A stretch of 64,000 bases of DNA from contig NW_019774626.1 in the NCBI RefSeq assembly GCF_001039355.2, positions 224,550 through 288,549 on the forward strand, in the 5' to 3' direction. The notes under the pieces are model-generated. The model searched no databases, had not been told where the DNA came from, and was given only the letters and a program-made list of their open reading frames with translations. Shown here one piece after another: positions 37,322 to 48,496 of the stretch. Numbering within the stretch: position 1 is the stretch's first letter; every line of letters begins with the position of its first letter. This DNA comes from Lingula anatina. Its lineage: Eukaryota; Brachiopoda; Lingulata; Lingulida; Lingulidae. Both the position numbers and the translations under genes were made by a program.

Positions 37322-39184
37322 GAAAAAAAAATTGTGCAAGAATATAGTGCCAGAGTCATGGCTCAGTTGGCATTCACATCTTCTCTTTAGAGAGGTCATA
37401 GCAGATGTCTCTTTAGTTACAGAAATTGCCAAATTGCACGTATTTCTATTCTGTAAGAAGCTGTTATTTGTTATTTAATTATTTTTGAATTAAAAAATAA
37501 TTCAGAACGGACACTTACTTACTCTGACAATCAGTTCTTTATGTAATGCATTTTTCATATAACTTTTAGACTTCTCCAAATGAAAAAAAATCCTTGAAAT
37601 TACGACCTGTTATTCCACTGCAAATTGAATTAGTGTAAAAAGCAAGTGAAGATTTAAAGGCCCTCATATGTCTGTAAAACTGTGGTTTCTAAGTATATGT
37701 TTTGTTATGAGTTACATTACTGACTGCCAATTTTATATCCATACAGTGTTGACTAAAGGTCATGTGTGTACTCAGGACAGGTGTTTTTTGTATGCATTAT
37801 CTTCCATTATCTGGTCAGGACAAATTTCTTTAGTAAAAGAAAGCAACTTTATAACTTAAAATATAGTTGTTAAAAGGTGTAATGTTGAGACAAAAAGTGG
37901 TGCTAAATTAGATGAACAATACATATTTCATTTAGTTCAGATTTTAATTGGGGTGCAATGTAGATGAAATTGTAGCAGCAAATGTGAAAAGTTGACATCT
38001 GTTTGTTGTACAATTTGATTAGTTTGTGTTTAATTTATGAATTTGTTTTATGAACTTCCTTTTTTATGCAAAACCATGCCTTGGTTCTCTGTGCCAAGGT
38101 ATCTTTTATGAATTGTAAAATGTTCACCTCTTTATTAAATTTTGTGTATGTTTTTTTTTAAGTTAGAAGTTAATAAAATATTAAGAATGTATTGCCACAT
38201 TTATTCAGAGTAAATACAAATAAAAAGTTCCATGACATCCTGAAATGTTCTTTCCATTTTATATCAATTCACACTAGTATTTGAACATTACAAGAAAACA
38301 TAAGAACATGCACATACTTTCCATCAATAGTTTGCATGGTAAATAATATCTGACATCTTGCTAATGGCATGGGATTTAAGTCTAGTGTGCTTAGTTGCAA
38401 AAAAAAAAGTGTAATCGAAGGAAAGTGCATGTCCTGAATGGGCAAGTATTTTGTATGTGTCAAAGCTAAGAGAACAAATCACATTCTATCCTATCCCTGA
38501 AAAGATTATCTGAGATGGCAATTTAATATACACACTATACATGTATTAAACATAAAACATTGCAACACTGAGTTGTTGCATAAACATTTCAGAAAATCAA
38601 TGTGCTTCATCCAGTAAAGGTATCTTTTATATAAAGACGAAACATTATCTACAAGACATGGAAAAGAAACCTACGCATACCACAATGACAACTTTTTTGA
38701 GACAACAAAAGTTCTGCTAGATCACCGGAGTAATCGTTGTTGACAGTGTCAATACAACTTTTCAGTAAACACAGCTTGTCAAGTGAGCAGCTTATACCAG
38801 TGCTGATTTTAAACTTTAAAGAGTCAGTTACAATTTAGATACATTGTTCCAGCACTTGTTTTGAGCCCTTGTTGCTATGTCAATACTATACTGCAACATT
38901 AAAAGACCATCTCTGCTCTTTTTATCGCATCATTAGCTGTTCTTTTGCTAATGTTATCAACATCTAAACTGACACCAAAACAGGTTCACAATATACAGGT
39001 TTACCACATCCATTCAACTCCCATGTGACACCATAATCCCTGGTTCCCCAAGTTTAATATTCAGTCTCAATATATAATATTGGCTGTCTGTACTTTATAT
39101 ACATGCATAATGACAGTTGATTTATTATATACATGATATATGGTAGTTTCCAATGCGTGGACTATGAGAAGACTGCATCTACAG
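37322..39184. other. Convergent 3' regions of AMDHD2 (+) and VMA21 (-)
   Basis: No coding exons are seen. A plus-strand AATAAA at 38172-38177 and a minus-strand AATAAA (TTTATT at 38200-38205) lie 23 bp apart, so the two 3'UTRs probably meet or overlap there. Confidence 0.4.
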
Positions 39185-40068
39185 TTAGTCCAATTTGTAT
39201 TCCCTTTCTTGTGGAGGTTTCCCTCCTTCTGTCCATGCAACATATATGAATAATCCTAATATTATATGCACCATCAAGACTGCCACCCCTGCAGAATAGA
39301 TAAGGGCACGGCTGGTCTCCACACCCAGCATACCTAAGGTAAAATTGAAATTATAAACATGAATTATCATCATCTTAAATAACAAACTTTTTAACGAGCA
39401 ATTTTTGCCCCTTTTCCTTGAAGACAATGCAATTGTTTTTTTTTTTATATATATCTTTACCACTTACACTACTGTTCTAAGATGTTATTGAATATTCTAC
39501 ATAAAGGTTTTAATTACTTGCCTTCGAACACCATGTTTTTGCTGACAAAGTACATCCCAACAGGGAGGGTGATCATCATTATTGTAAATGTGAGCAAAGT
39601 CTTGAACACTCGCCAACTGGACTCTTCATTACTAAAAAAAATATCATCACAACAATATGAGGAAGAAAATAAATCCATCAGTGTATTTGCAAAACTAAAA
39701 ACTAAATGCTTCATGTGACATGTAATGATAAAAATGCCCCGAATATGCCATTTTACATAATACATTTTTCAACAGTATTGAAAACACAAAATGCAAACAC
39801 AGGCATCTTTTATTTTTAGTTTACCTTCAGTTTCTCTGAGCCATTTATTTTGCTTGACAGCGGAGTCTATTGAATTATTATTTCCACTGTTGCGATGTTC
39901 TGATTAAGCCTTAAGTGTTCTGGAGAAATCGAACAAATAATTTAAACAGACTTGGTGAATATGAAACACACCAAACGCGCATCAAGTTAACCTAATTCTA
40001 TATATTCTCGATCTCAATAACCATAATAAATACCTCATGACTTGGAGACTTGGTCCCGTGCTCTCCAT
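39185..40068 (-). CDS. VMA21: Vacuolar H+-ATPase assembly integral membrane protein VMA21
   Basis: Three minus-strand exons, 40068-40034, 39631-39522 and 39333-39185, give 97 aa (human 101). It is an ER assembly chaperone for the V0 sector of the V-ATPase. There are two membrane segments, about residues 22-43 (KTLLTFTIMMITLPVGMYF, with the conserved LP.G turn) and about 60-83 (LIYSAGVAVLMVHIILGLF). The family hallmarks FEG between them and YVAW.EG after TM2 are present. The tail ends YKLD. Intron 2 starts with GC rather than GT (GAAG|GCAAGT) and ends with AG, and only this join restores FEGMLG. It is divergent from COMMD5. Confidence 0.95.
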
Positions 40069-40226
40069 GTTGAAAATCTCTGCAGTTTTGTAATTTCGAT
40101 TATTTGATTGGCTGAAATAAACAAGTAGGTCAAACTGCGAGGCTGTGAAGAGGGAGGTGAAGGGCATTTGGGTTTGATGATAACAGCAGGGTGAAGTACC
40201 CTAAATCTTTACCAAAATTATTCAAA
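40069..40226. promoter_or_regulatory. Shared intergenic region of VMA21 and COMMD5, likely bidirectional promoter
   Basis: Only 158 bp separate the two start codons, so both 5'UTRs and core promoters must fit here or overlap. I see no convincing TATA box in either direction. A direct CAAAT/ATTTG-type pair flanks the middle, but I assign no factor. Confidence 0.6.
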
Positions 40227-43200
40227 ATGTCTATCATTCAGGTCACAGGCAGTGGTGGAGGTATTGCCTCCGACAGAACATCTTTTGTTGGCGGGAGGAC
40301 GCCGCAAGACATTGCTGACATGGTGAAGTTGGTGAAGAAAATGGATAAACAAACGTTCAGGAAGCTGCTGCAAAGTGAGTGGCCAAATTGATTTAACTCT
40401 GTTTAGTTGTTTTCTCAGACAAACTGTATCTAAAGGGATTGTAAGAACAGGCATTCAGTGGATTTTATATTTCCCTACAGGTTTAAAGCATATTTTAAAG
40501 TCTGTTTACAATATAGTAATTATTTACTTCAAGTCGAGTACAATGTTGAATTTTAAGAATTGGCACTGGTGGAAATGTGTATTGTTTGCTATACATGCAG
40601 TCAAACTTGTGAATCTATAGAGCTCATTTAAAAAAAACTTTACAGGTAAAACCACAAACTGCAAAGGTTTACCACCTGTATATGCAATGCATTTGTGTAT
40701 GCAAGTCAGTTAATCACATGTGAAGAGCTTCATGTACCAGCAGTTTGTTTCATAAGCTAAAGCTGTTGTGAAGAATTTTTAACTCTTAGTGTAAAAAAAC
40801 TCCCTTGAAACATTGTTAAGAAAATTGTGTGCAATGGTAAAACTTTGACTAAAACAACTTCACTTCTGTTTTGTTTGATTTACAGTTGCAATAACTGCAT
40901 TAGAAGACAAGCCAGTTACACCAGAGATGTTCAAAGTGTTACAAAGTAAAAGTTTATCGGAGGAGATGCTTGCTGTCACTTATAGTGGGTTGTATAGTCT
41001 ACTAAAAGCAGCTCTGAGATTACCACAGTCTTCCTTAAAACAGGAGGTGAGTGTGACCTTAATCATAATTTGTGTCCACTTTCTTGTGCATGTGCATGTT
41101 TTTAAAATTATAATTTTTTCACTACTGATAAACCAATCATGGATCTGTTCTGCAGATTAAATGTGAATCTATTGTGGGCATTAAATTTGACCTTGGATAA
41201 ATCTATACTTATTCACTAGAATAAAGCAGCTGTATGTTTTAAACAGTAGCCATTTTTACAAAATAGGCCCAAGAACCACAAACAGTCCACTTCTTACAAA
41301 ACATTGCATTGATGTTAAAATCATCAGCTTTGGAGCTTATGTCGTTTATTGAAACTGTCCCTGAAGTTATGTGGGTTCTTTGTCATTTACAAAGGTTGAT
41401 AATTGATCCAGTTGTTCAAAACTATATGAATGTGTCAACAAATTTGAAAAATAACTGTACTCTGACTTTTTCAGATTTTTAAAGAAGACTTACAAGAACT
41501 GAAGTAAGTCTGAAGATTTTTAAAATAAAATCAGTGAATGAATGAATTCTGGTCAAAATGTCTCTGATCAGCTTTACAAATATTTGTCTTTTAGATGAGT
41601 TCTTTGTTGTAATGTTGATTCCTGGGAAGCATCGTATAAAATGGAAACGATTAATATGGCATGTCGAGTGTACAGAGTGATTTTTCCTAGTTACAAATTT
41701 TTATATTTTGCGTTTATTTTGGCTGACTTTTTTAAAAGGGTTTTTCATCTTAGTTAAGAACCAATTACACTTTTGTTCTAATGAAAATTCTTTATAGCAT
41801 TCCAGCAGAATTCATTCCTGACCTTGCAAGTGTAGTATTTGGTTCAAGGTAAGATCACGTATAGTTTCAATTACAGAAGGTGTAGATGTTTATTTTGTTA
41901 TTATATCTTATAATGAGTCTTTATATAATGCTTATGTTGTGATGTCAGAATAGTTAAAAGTTTTACCTAACTGGATGTTTATATGTCAGTTGAATGATTA
42001 AATATAACATATTGTGAACACACACATGCAAACACACAGCCCTTATCCTTTTTTTATTCATGTAGGAGACCAAGGTTGGAACAAGTAATCATGGAATCAA
42101 GATCAAGATTACCAAAGTTGGAAAACTTTAAATGGAGAGTTGATGTAGCAATTTCAACAAGGTAAACATCATTTTATGTGCAGTCCTTGTGGTTACTGCA
42201 CATTTATTGATCACTTGGGCATTGTCTGTTTTGATGCAGCAGATGCCAAAGCTTGAAATGAAACTGGAGATAGACTTGTTTTTTGTTCTCTCAGAAAATT
42301 GAATCCAAAGTTTCCAGTTTGGTTTCTAATAACATTCTGGGCCCAAATTTATTAAGGACGTTTAGCACTAACCAGTGGATAAATTCTCCTTACACCCATT
42401 AACTAAAAGATGGTTAAATTGTGTTTCATAAACAGTGTTTAAACAGCCAATTAGTTAACTGGCCAGTGTTTAACTGGATAAAATATTTAAAGGTCAGTTA
42501 ACTAACCAACTGTTTAAACACTGTTTATGAAACACAATTTCATCCGTCGTTTAGTTAATGGGTGTTACGAGAATTTATCCACTGATTACAGTTGAACACT
42601 GGTTAGTGCTAAACGTCCTTTATGAAACTGGGCCCTGGAGTTAAATGGAGATCAAATATGAAAGTGGGTCAAAGTAATCAAACATGAAGTTTTTTTTCCC
42701 TGTTTTTAAAATTACTTTAAGTACCTTGTCTCAGAAATATCTACAAAATGAATATTTTCCACCAAAATTTCAGTTGTATTTGCTTTTCATGTGGCAGGGG
42801 CCATCTGTTCAGTGTGAAATTAGCCCAATTGGATTATAATTTTGGAATTTATACTGCTTCATGTGATTTTAAACAGGCATTTAATTAAATGACAGCCTTA
42901 CTCTCTGTTTGAAGGTTCACTGTTTTAGAGAACTATTTCTTAGTGTTTAGGCTGAAGTATGTTATTACCTACTGGGTGTTGATTGACCTATAATCTAACA
43001 AAGGTGTAATTTTTAATTCTTTCTAGATGTAAGAACATTTGGTAAAAAAATTATTAATATTATATGTTTCAATATTATATGGACTTGGTATAAACATACG
43101 TAAATCCTTATCAGCCTCTGACATTTCTTAAAAACATTTTATATATTTGGTATGTATTTACATGTTTTAGTGTGCTGAATAGAGCCTTAGAACCAACTAT

Positions 43201-43548
43201 TACTATGGAGATGACTCTAAGTGATGGAAAAATACAGACATTTGAGGTAAATGAAGAGAAGTTTTTAAAATGCAAAAATAAGAACATTTTTCTCTTTGGA
43301 AATACTTATTACATGTAAAATGTATATGAATCATAAACAAGAACATTTCAGAGTTTTTTTCATCAAAATATGATTATTTTTTCAACAAAAAATGAACAAA
43401 TATGAGTTACAATGAAGTAAATATCACAATTTTTAACTCATTTCAGGTACCCGTCTCCAAATTCCACGAGCTACGCTATAACGTAGCTTACGTACTCAAA
43501 GAAATGGAAGATTTGGAAAAGAGGAGTATATTAAAAATACAAGACTAA
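40227..43548 (+). CDS. COMMD5: COMM domain-containing protein 5
   Basis: Seven exons join in phase: 40227-40374, 40886-41046, 41475-41503, 41798-41848, 42066-42161, 43171-43246 and 43447-43548, giving 220 aa (human 224). It is a subunit of the COMMD/CCDC22/CCDC93 (commander) complex used in endosomal recycling. The N-terminal helical domain contains DKQTFRKLL and LPQSSLK. The C-terminal COMM domain runs from about residue 151 (FKWRVDVAIST, W153) through TLSDG, TFEVPVSKFHELRYNVA and VLKEMEDLEKR. This is the COMMD5 pattern including SVVFGS.RP just before the domain. The first in-frame ATG (40227) is used as start. Exon 3 is very short (29 nt). Confidence 0.96.
42339..42635. mobile_element. Foldback MITE in COMMD5 intron 5
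   Basis: About 300 bp with inverted arms. GGGCCCA...TTATTAAGGACGTTTAG on the left mirrors CTAAACGTCCTTTATGA...TGGGCCC on the right. Inner matches include TGTGTTTCATAAACAGTGTT with its complement and CCATTAACTAAA with TTTAGTTAATGG. The centre is near AACTGGCCAGTGTTTAAC. It is unrelated in sequence to families 1 and 2. Confidence 0.75.
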
Positions 43549-44759
43549 CAGGAACTTTTATATCAGATTTGAGAAGGAAAAATACCTTTGACTTGGTATA
43601 AACATACATAAAACTCAAAAAGACGTTAAAGAATATGATTGTCATCGACTTATTACCGATAAATCACAGAGAAAAACTGGGGACTTAAATCATGAATCTA
43701 CTCACAATGACAGAATATGAATAAATGGTGCAATGACTTGTTTAGTTTTATGAATCTGTTTGGATCTGTTTGGATACATGTTGCTAATTACTACTGGCGC
43801 GTGGTCCCAGACGGTCATATGCTAGGGTATACAGTATTTACTATTGGAATGAGATATAAAGTCCAGATAATTATCAATTGGCAGGGGAAATTGTCCGATA
43901 ATTTTACCTGCATTGATTTAACAATGATTTTAAACGCTGAAAATGAAAGATCATGTGAACCGTAGCTGCAGCCATGAAATAAAAGATTTGGTCATTATTT
44001 TCAACCTCCTTATAGGTCGTGCTTTTCCCTGCAGAATGACCGCGACAGTGTGGCGTGACTCGATGTTTCATGATAAGTCCGTCGTGTTGGAGTCCTATGA
44101 AATTGTCATTGCTGTAATTAGAAAGGAAATTAATTATTTTGGATCAAAATACTGAATTGTCCTTGTTTTATTTTATTATTTTTTATTTAAAAACAAAAAG
44201 TGAAGTTTTATCTAAGAAAAACAGTATGATGCACGACTGTGCATTGATGACCGTGGCAAAAATTACTGTTATTAAAATTTAAGAAATCGATATTATGTTT
44301 AACAGATTGATGGTCACCTTATCTTAAGGTGAAGAAATGCAGCGGAAATCCCCTGAGACTACCTTAATCTGTGATACCTGCAAAACTTATCTTACGACGC
44401 TTGAGCACGACGGCGCTTTAAGACCGTGACAGCATCAGTTACCGTGACAGGACACAGTTCCGGTGTCAGATTTTTAATTACCCATGTGGGTCTGGTCGTG
44501 CCTTCCAAAATTACATCTGTCTAATAATATTCCCCATCACCTTTTATCACTGTAATCAATCTTGACGGAAATTTCGAAGAAAACGGTTGAATCTATGTTG
44601 GACTTCTTTGCAATGATGACCATTGGGCTCTAGCGTAAATAGTCGCCGTAACAAAAATGCAGTGATAGGGAATATCAGACGACATAAGCAGTTGGGCTTT
44701 AGTACAATCTTACATTATATTACTCTTGCAGTGTCATTTCCATCGCCAGCTGTCCCACA

Positions 44760-44804
<45 letters not shown>

Positions 44805-45079
44805 TAGCAAGATGATATGCTAATTACACTGATGCCCGTCTCGATGGTGTTCCTTGCACATATCTCAGCGGCACTGTTTTGTATTTAATTAATTATTAAT
44901 CATAACGACAGGCTCAAGAACCGTATCCTGGTCTTTATCTCAACTTACGATCCAAGATGGATCTTAGTCTCAACCCAAGAATGCTGTTTGAGCGGAAGTC
45001 GGTTAAATGACCGTGTCGAGCGCTGGGCTCTGTTTAGGTGACTCAAACGGGTCAACCAGGCTGTCAAACTCTTAGACTT
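43549..45079. other. COMMD5 3' flank and intergenic sequence
   Basis: No exon is recognisable. A candidate AATAAA for COMMD5 is near 43977. A (CT)n microsatellite occupies 44762-44801. From about 44849 the sequence is homologous to 56128 onward, marking the left edge of the FMO duplication unit. Confidence 0.4.
44762..44801. repeat. (CT)n microsatellite
   Basis: An uninterrupted CT run of about 40 bp. Confidence 0.95.
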
Positions 45080-45325
45080 CATTCCAATACCTAGATTGAT
45101 CTAGCAAGATCGACCTATCGCCGAGAGGATTCTCGCTAAATTACATTCAGCTTAAGCGGCTTAGGTGTCTAGTACGCCTACTGAAGCTGCTAAACGATAG
45201 TTAATTATCCCCTAACAGCTTCAGTAGGCGTGCCAGGCATCAGAGCTGCCTCAGCTGAGTGCAATTTAGCGAGAAACCACTCGCAGATGGGTCAATCCTG
45301 CTAGATCGATCTAGGTATGGGAATG
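45080..45325. mobile_element. Foldback MITE (family 2, short form), FMO unit 1
   Basis: About 246 bp with inverted ends CATTCCAATACCTAGATTGA and GATCGATCTAGGTATGGGAATG. Inner arms match around CTCGCTAAATT / AATTTAGCGAG and GCCTACTGAAGCTG / CAGCTTCAGTAGGC. It is an orthologous insertion to 56386-56631, so it predates the segmental duplication. It is related to the long form at 20915-21331. Confidence 0.75.
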
Positions 45326-46133
45326 GGGTCTTAAATCATAGTGAGACAGCTGTATCGCTAAGATGTGAAGAAGTCCGACGAACAGACAGGCGTATTTTTT
45401 GTATAAGGTACCAATGATTTCGACAATCTCAAGAGCTGTGTTTTAGTTTATACGTCTTACACCTTAGGGCCCATCAAACTCGTGTAAGGTGGGTCCAGGC
45501 TTCCGAAAAACAGAGGTCCCCACTTTGGGCGATAGTCGATCGCAAGAGTATGATCCCCCATCAAATCAATAATAATAATATAATGATAAATTCTGATCCA
45601 AACCAGATTTTCCCATAGAATAGGATTTCATGTTGCGCATTATGTACAGAATTCTGGTTATCCTTATATATAGATTTTAAATTATAATGAAACATATATA
45701 ACAAAAATGGAACTAAAATTAAAATTGTCAAAACGTTCTTTGAGTAGGTAGGTTATTTTGGCATTTGGTCTTTGTTCGTATGTAAAAGCAAGAAGTCTAC
45801 TCAAAATTATTTGTGAACAGAGTAACTAAATACCCTACTGGCTTTCTTCGTCGCAAATGTAGCCACAAAATATGATCCAGGCACTTAGCTATTGAATTCC
45901 CCAACATTCATATTCATCCAGTGAACCTTCCCATGCTTACTGAGACCGGGACATTGAAAAGCTCAGAACTTGGTCTAAGAGTAAAGGGTACTGGTTTGGG
46001 TTTTTTTTTATAGACCCATTTGACTGACATCATGCATGATAATGAGAACAAAAAAAATGTGCACAGTCATGAGGCCGTTTTAATTAAAAAACTGCACTTA
46101 AAAGTGTGTGTACTTTATCTTTATCCATAAGCA

Positions 46134-46530
46134 TGTTTTGCAAATGATGCGAGTTTTTTAAGAGAATAATTGAAATGGGGCAACTTCAAATAATTTTTAC
46201 AGGGTCAAATTTTTGTTCCTTTCAGCACCTAAAACTGTCTAATAAAAACGGTTGTTTGGAGATGGGTAATTATTGTTGGATTGTTGTATCTATTTATTTT
46301 ATACATCTATCCAGTTCATGTTCTGCAAATGATTCGAGTTTTTTTAAGAGAATCATTGAAATGGTGCTTTCGTCAGAAATTGAAATACAACTTCAAATAA
46401 ATTTTATAGGGTCAATTATTTGTTCTTTTTAGCGTATATAACTGTCTAATAAAAACGATTGTTTGGAGATGGGTAATTATTGTTGGACGTACATGTATCT
46501 ATTTATTTTATACATCTATCCTTTTATTCA
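46134..46530. repeat. Tandem pair of about 185-210 bp units (A then B) upstream of FMO copy 1
   Basis: Unit A (from 46134) and unit B (from 46318) both run from TGTT.TGCAAATGAT.CGAG to TATTTATTTTATACATCTATCC. B carries an extra CGTCAGAAATTGAAATACAA segment. Copy 2 (about 49570) has only a B-type unit and copy 3 (about 57801) only an A-type unit. Confidence 0.7.
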
Positions 46531-47543
46531 TCCCACTTTTACTGATTGATTTTTGGCACTTTATTTATTGATCCATTTTTGTGTTTATTTGTAAGAATCA
46601 TCAGTTTTTAGAACTTTGTGGTTGATGGACAGTGTAATAGATTTTTCAGGTAGTTTATGTGTCTACTACATGTACCTGTTACCAAAAACTAGATCAGCAA
46701 ATACATTTGTTTTCGTCAGTGCAAATTAGATTGTGTATATGAATGTTTTCAATGAGAAAGAAAACGACTGAGTCATGTTGTTGACGTTCTCAAGAACTGC
46801 TTATTACGGCACACCCATTTTGAATTATCAACTGGACTTTTTAGGGATAATATAGTCAGGCTACTGTTTCAGGGTATACGGGTTTTAGTATATTCTAAAA
46901 CCGATTTCTTTTTCCATACGTATATGCTGTATATCAAAGGCTAATGTATTCATGATATGCTGTTCACTGCTTAAAAGAGCCTCGAGTTCAAACTGAAAGA
47001 TATTTAAAAACTGTTTTTTTACCTGTATCAACATTAAAACTGCCCATCCCTTTAATGTTCCAAAAATAAAAGTGTTTGGGGCATGCATTTGAATAACAAT
47101 CTAGAAACGGTTTTTGTCAGCTGGCGGAACAACACAGAAAGATAATTTAATGTTTTAGTGATTACTCCTCTCGGAAGAAGAGCAAATTATTACGGCGTTT
47201 TGAAAAACATTTTAACAAAGATTAAATCTTTAGATATATACTGTCCGCTAAGATAAACATATCCCGTGAATTGTAAATTTTTGGAATCAAGTCAAACCAC
47301 CTATTAGTTTTGTCACTGACCTATGAATAGATGTGATACAGACTTAATTAAATTCCCCAAGTACGGATGACTCGACACATTTGTAATTGCAAAATGTAGC
47401 CTCATACAACTTTAAAGAAACAGGCTTTCTGTTCCGCTTTTATTTGCAAGAGCGAACTTCAGTCGTTCAGACTAAAATATCGCAACAACTATTTTTACGA
47501 TAAAACTCTAGGATTGCTTCATCTTAGGTAGAAAATCGACAGT

Positions 47544-48482
47544 ATGTCGCAGGTCACAGGTCAACTAAAGCGCGTGTGTTTTATTGGCGGGGGTGTCTCC
47601 AGGGTGACTTCCATCAAGGCTTGCCTGGAAGAAGGTATGTCCTTGCCCACAGGTCAACATAAACGCGTGTGTATTATTGGCGGAGGTGTCTCCGGGCTGA
47701 GTTCCATCAAGGCTTGCCTGGAAGAAGGTTTACGCCCTGTGTGCTTCGAGCAACATGACCATGTCGGTAAGTCAAGAAGAAACTTTTTAAACTCTTTAAA
47801 TTTCCGAGCATTTTTTATTCTAGCAAAAACATTAAGGAAACAAAAGTAAAGAGTAAAGTGAGTAAAGTAGCGAACAAAAGTTTTACATTCAAATTAATTT
47901 CAAATTAGATTATTTTCGGTTGTTTTTTTAAATATATCCTTTGAGATACTTTAACTGCCATAGACATTTCATCATATATCAAAATACTTATGTTTGCGCG
48001 CTTTCATTCTCCTTGTCATTTTCAAAGCAAGTTGCTTGTATCGACTTAAATTCTACTGCATATTCATTTGACAACGTCGTGGAAAATGGTTGTGAAATTG
48101 ATCGTAACGATCAGAACATAATGTTATTGCAAGATGATACTATGGAAAAGCAAATGTTTTTTTTTAAATCACTATTGTAATATAGCAATTTTAACACAAT
48201 TTTATATAGAGTTCCAAAATAAGTGGATATATATCAATTACCTTTAATTTAATACAAAAAATGGCACAAACAAAAGGGAAAAGATGATAGTGAAATGTGG
48301 ATCCATAACTGATCTAAAATTACAGCACCATCTTACATTAGTGTCGTATATTTCCAGGCGGACAGTGGCATTTTTCAGAAAACATGGAAACTGGCACAGA
48401 TTCTCTTTGCAGAATGTTCTCTGCAGTCGTCACAAACACAAGTAAAAAGATGACTGAATTCAGCGACTTTCCAATGCGAAAG
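47544..48482 (+). pseudogene. FMO copy 1: 5' fragment (exons 1-2 only), cut off at an N
   Basis: Exon 1 (47544-47766) and exon 2 (48358-48482) are nearly identical to the first two exons of copy 2, including the duplicated FAD motif. Twelve bases into intron 2 the sequence meets a single N (48496) and then restarts at a point equivalent to 45422. The remaining eight exons are absent. Both exons are open. It is either a truncated tandem copy or an assembly join of two haplotypes, and the lone N makes the latter quite possible. Confidence 0.75.
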
Positions 48483-48495
48483 GTTTTTTTTCTTT

Positions 48496-48496
48496 N
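48496..48496. other. Ambiguous base at the copy 1/copy 2 junction
   Basis: A single N separates intron 2 of FMO copy 1 from sequence that repeats 45422 onward. It marks an unresolved join. Confidence 0.9.

Noticed and set aside
40191-40226. Upstream in-frame extension of COMMD5
   Set aside because: It starts with GTG, not ATG, and the first ATG at 40227 gives the family length.
44623-44823. Frame with a Ser-Leu run
   Set aside because: The SLSLSL stretch is only the (CT)n microsatellite read as codons.
46885-47088. Antisense 67-aa frame, identical in the repeat at 50139-50342
   Set aside because: Identity follows from the recent segment duplication. The third copy does not preserve it, and the protein has no recognisable feature.
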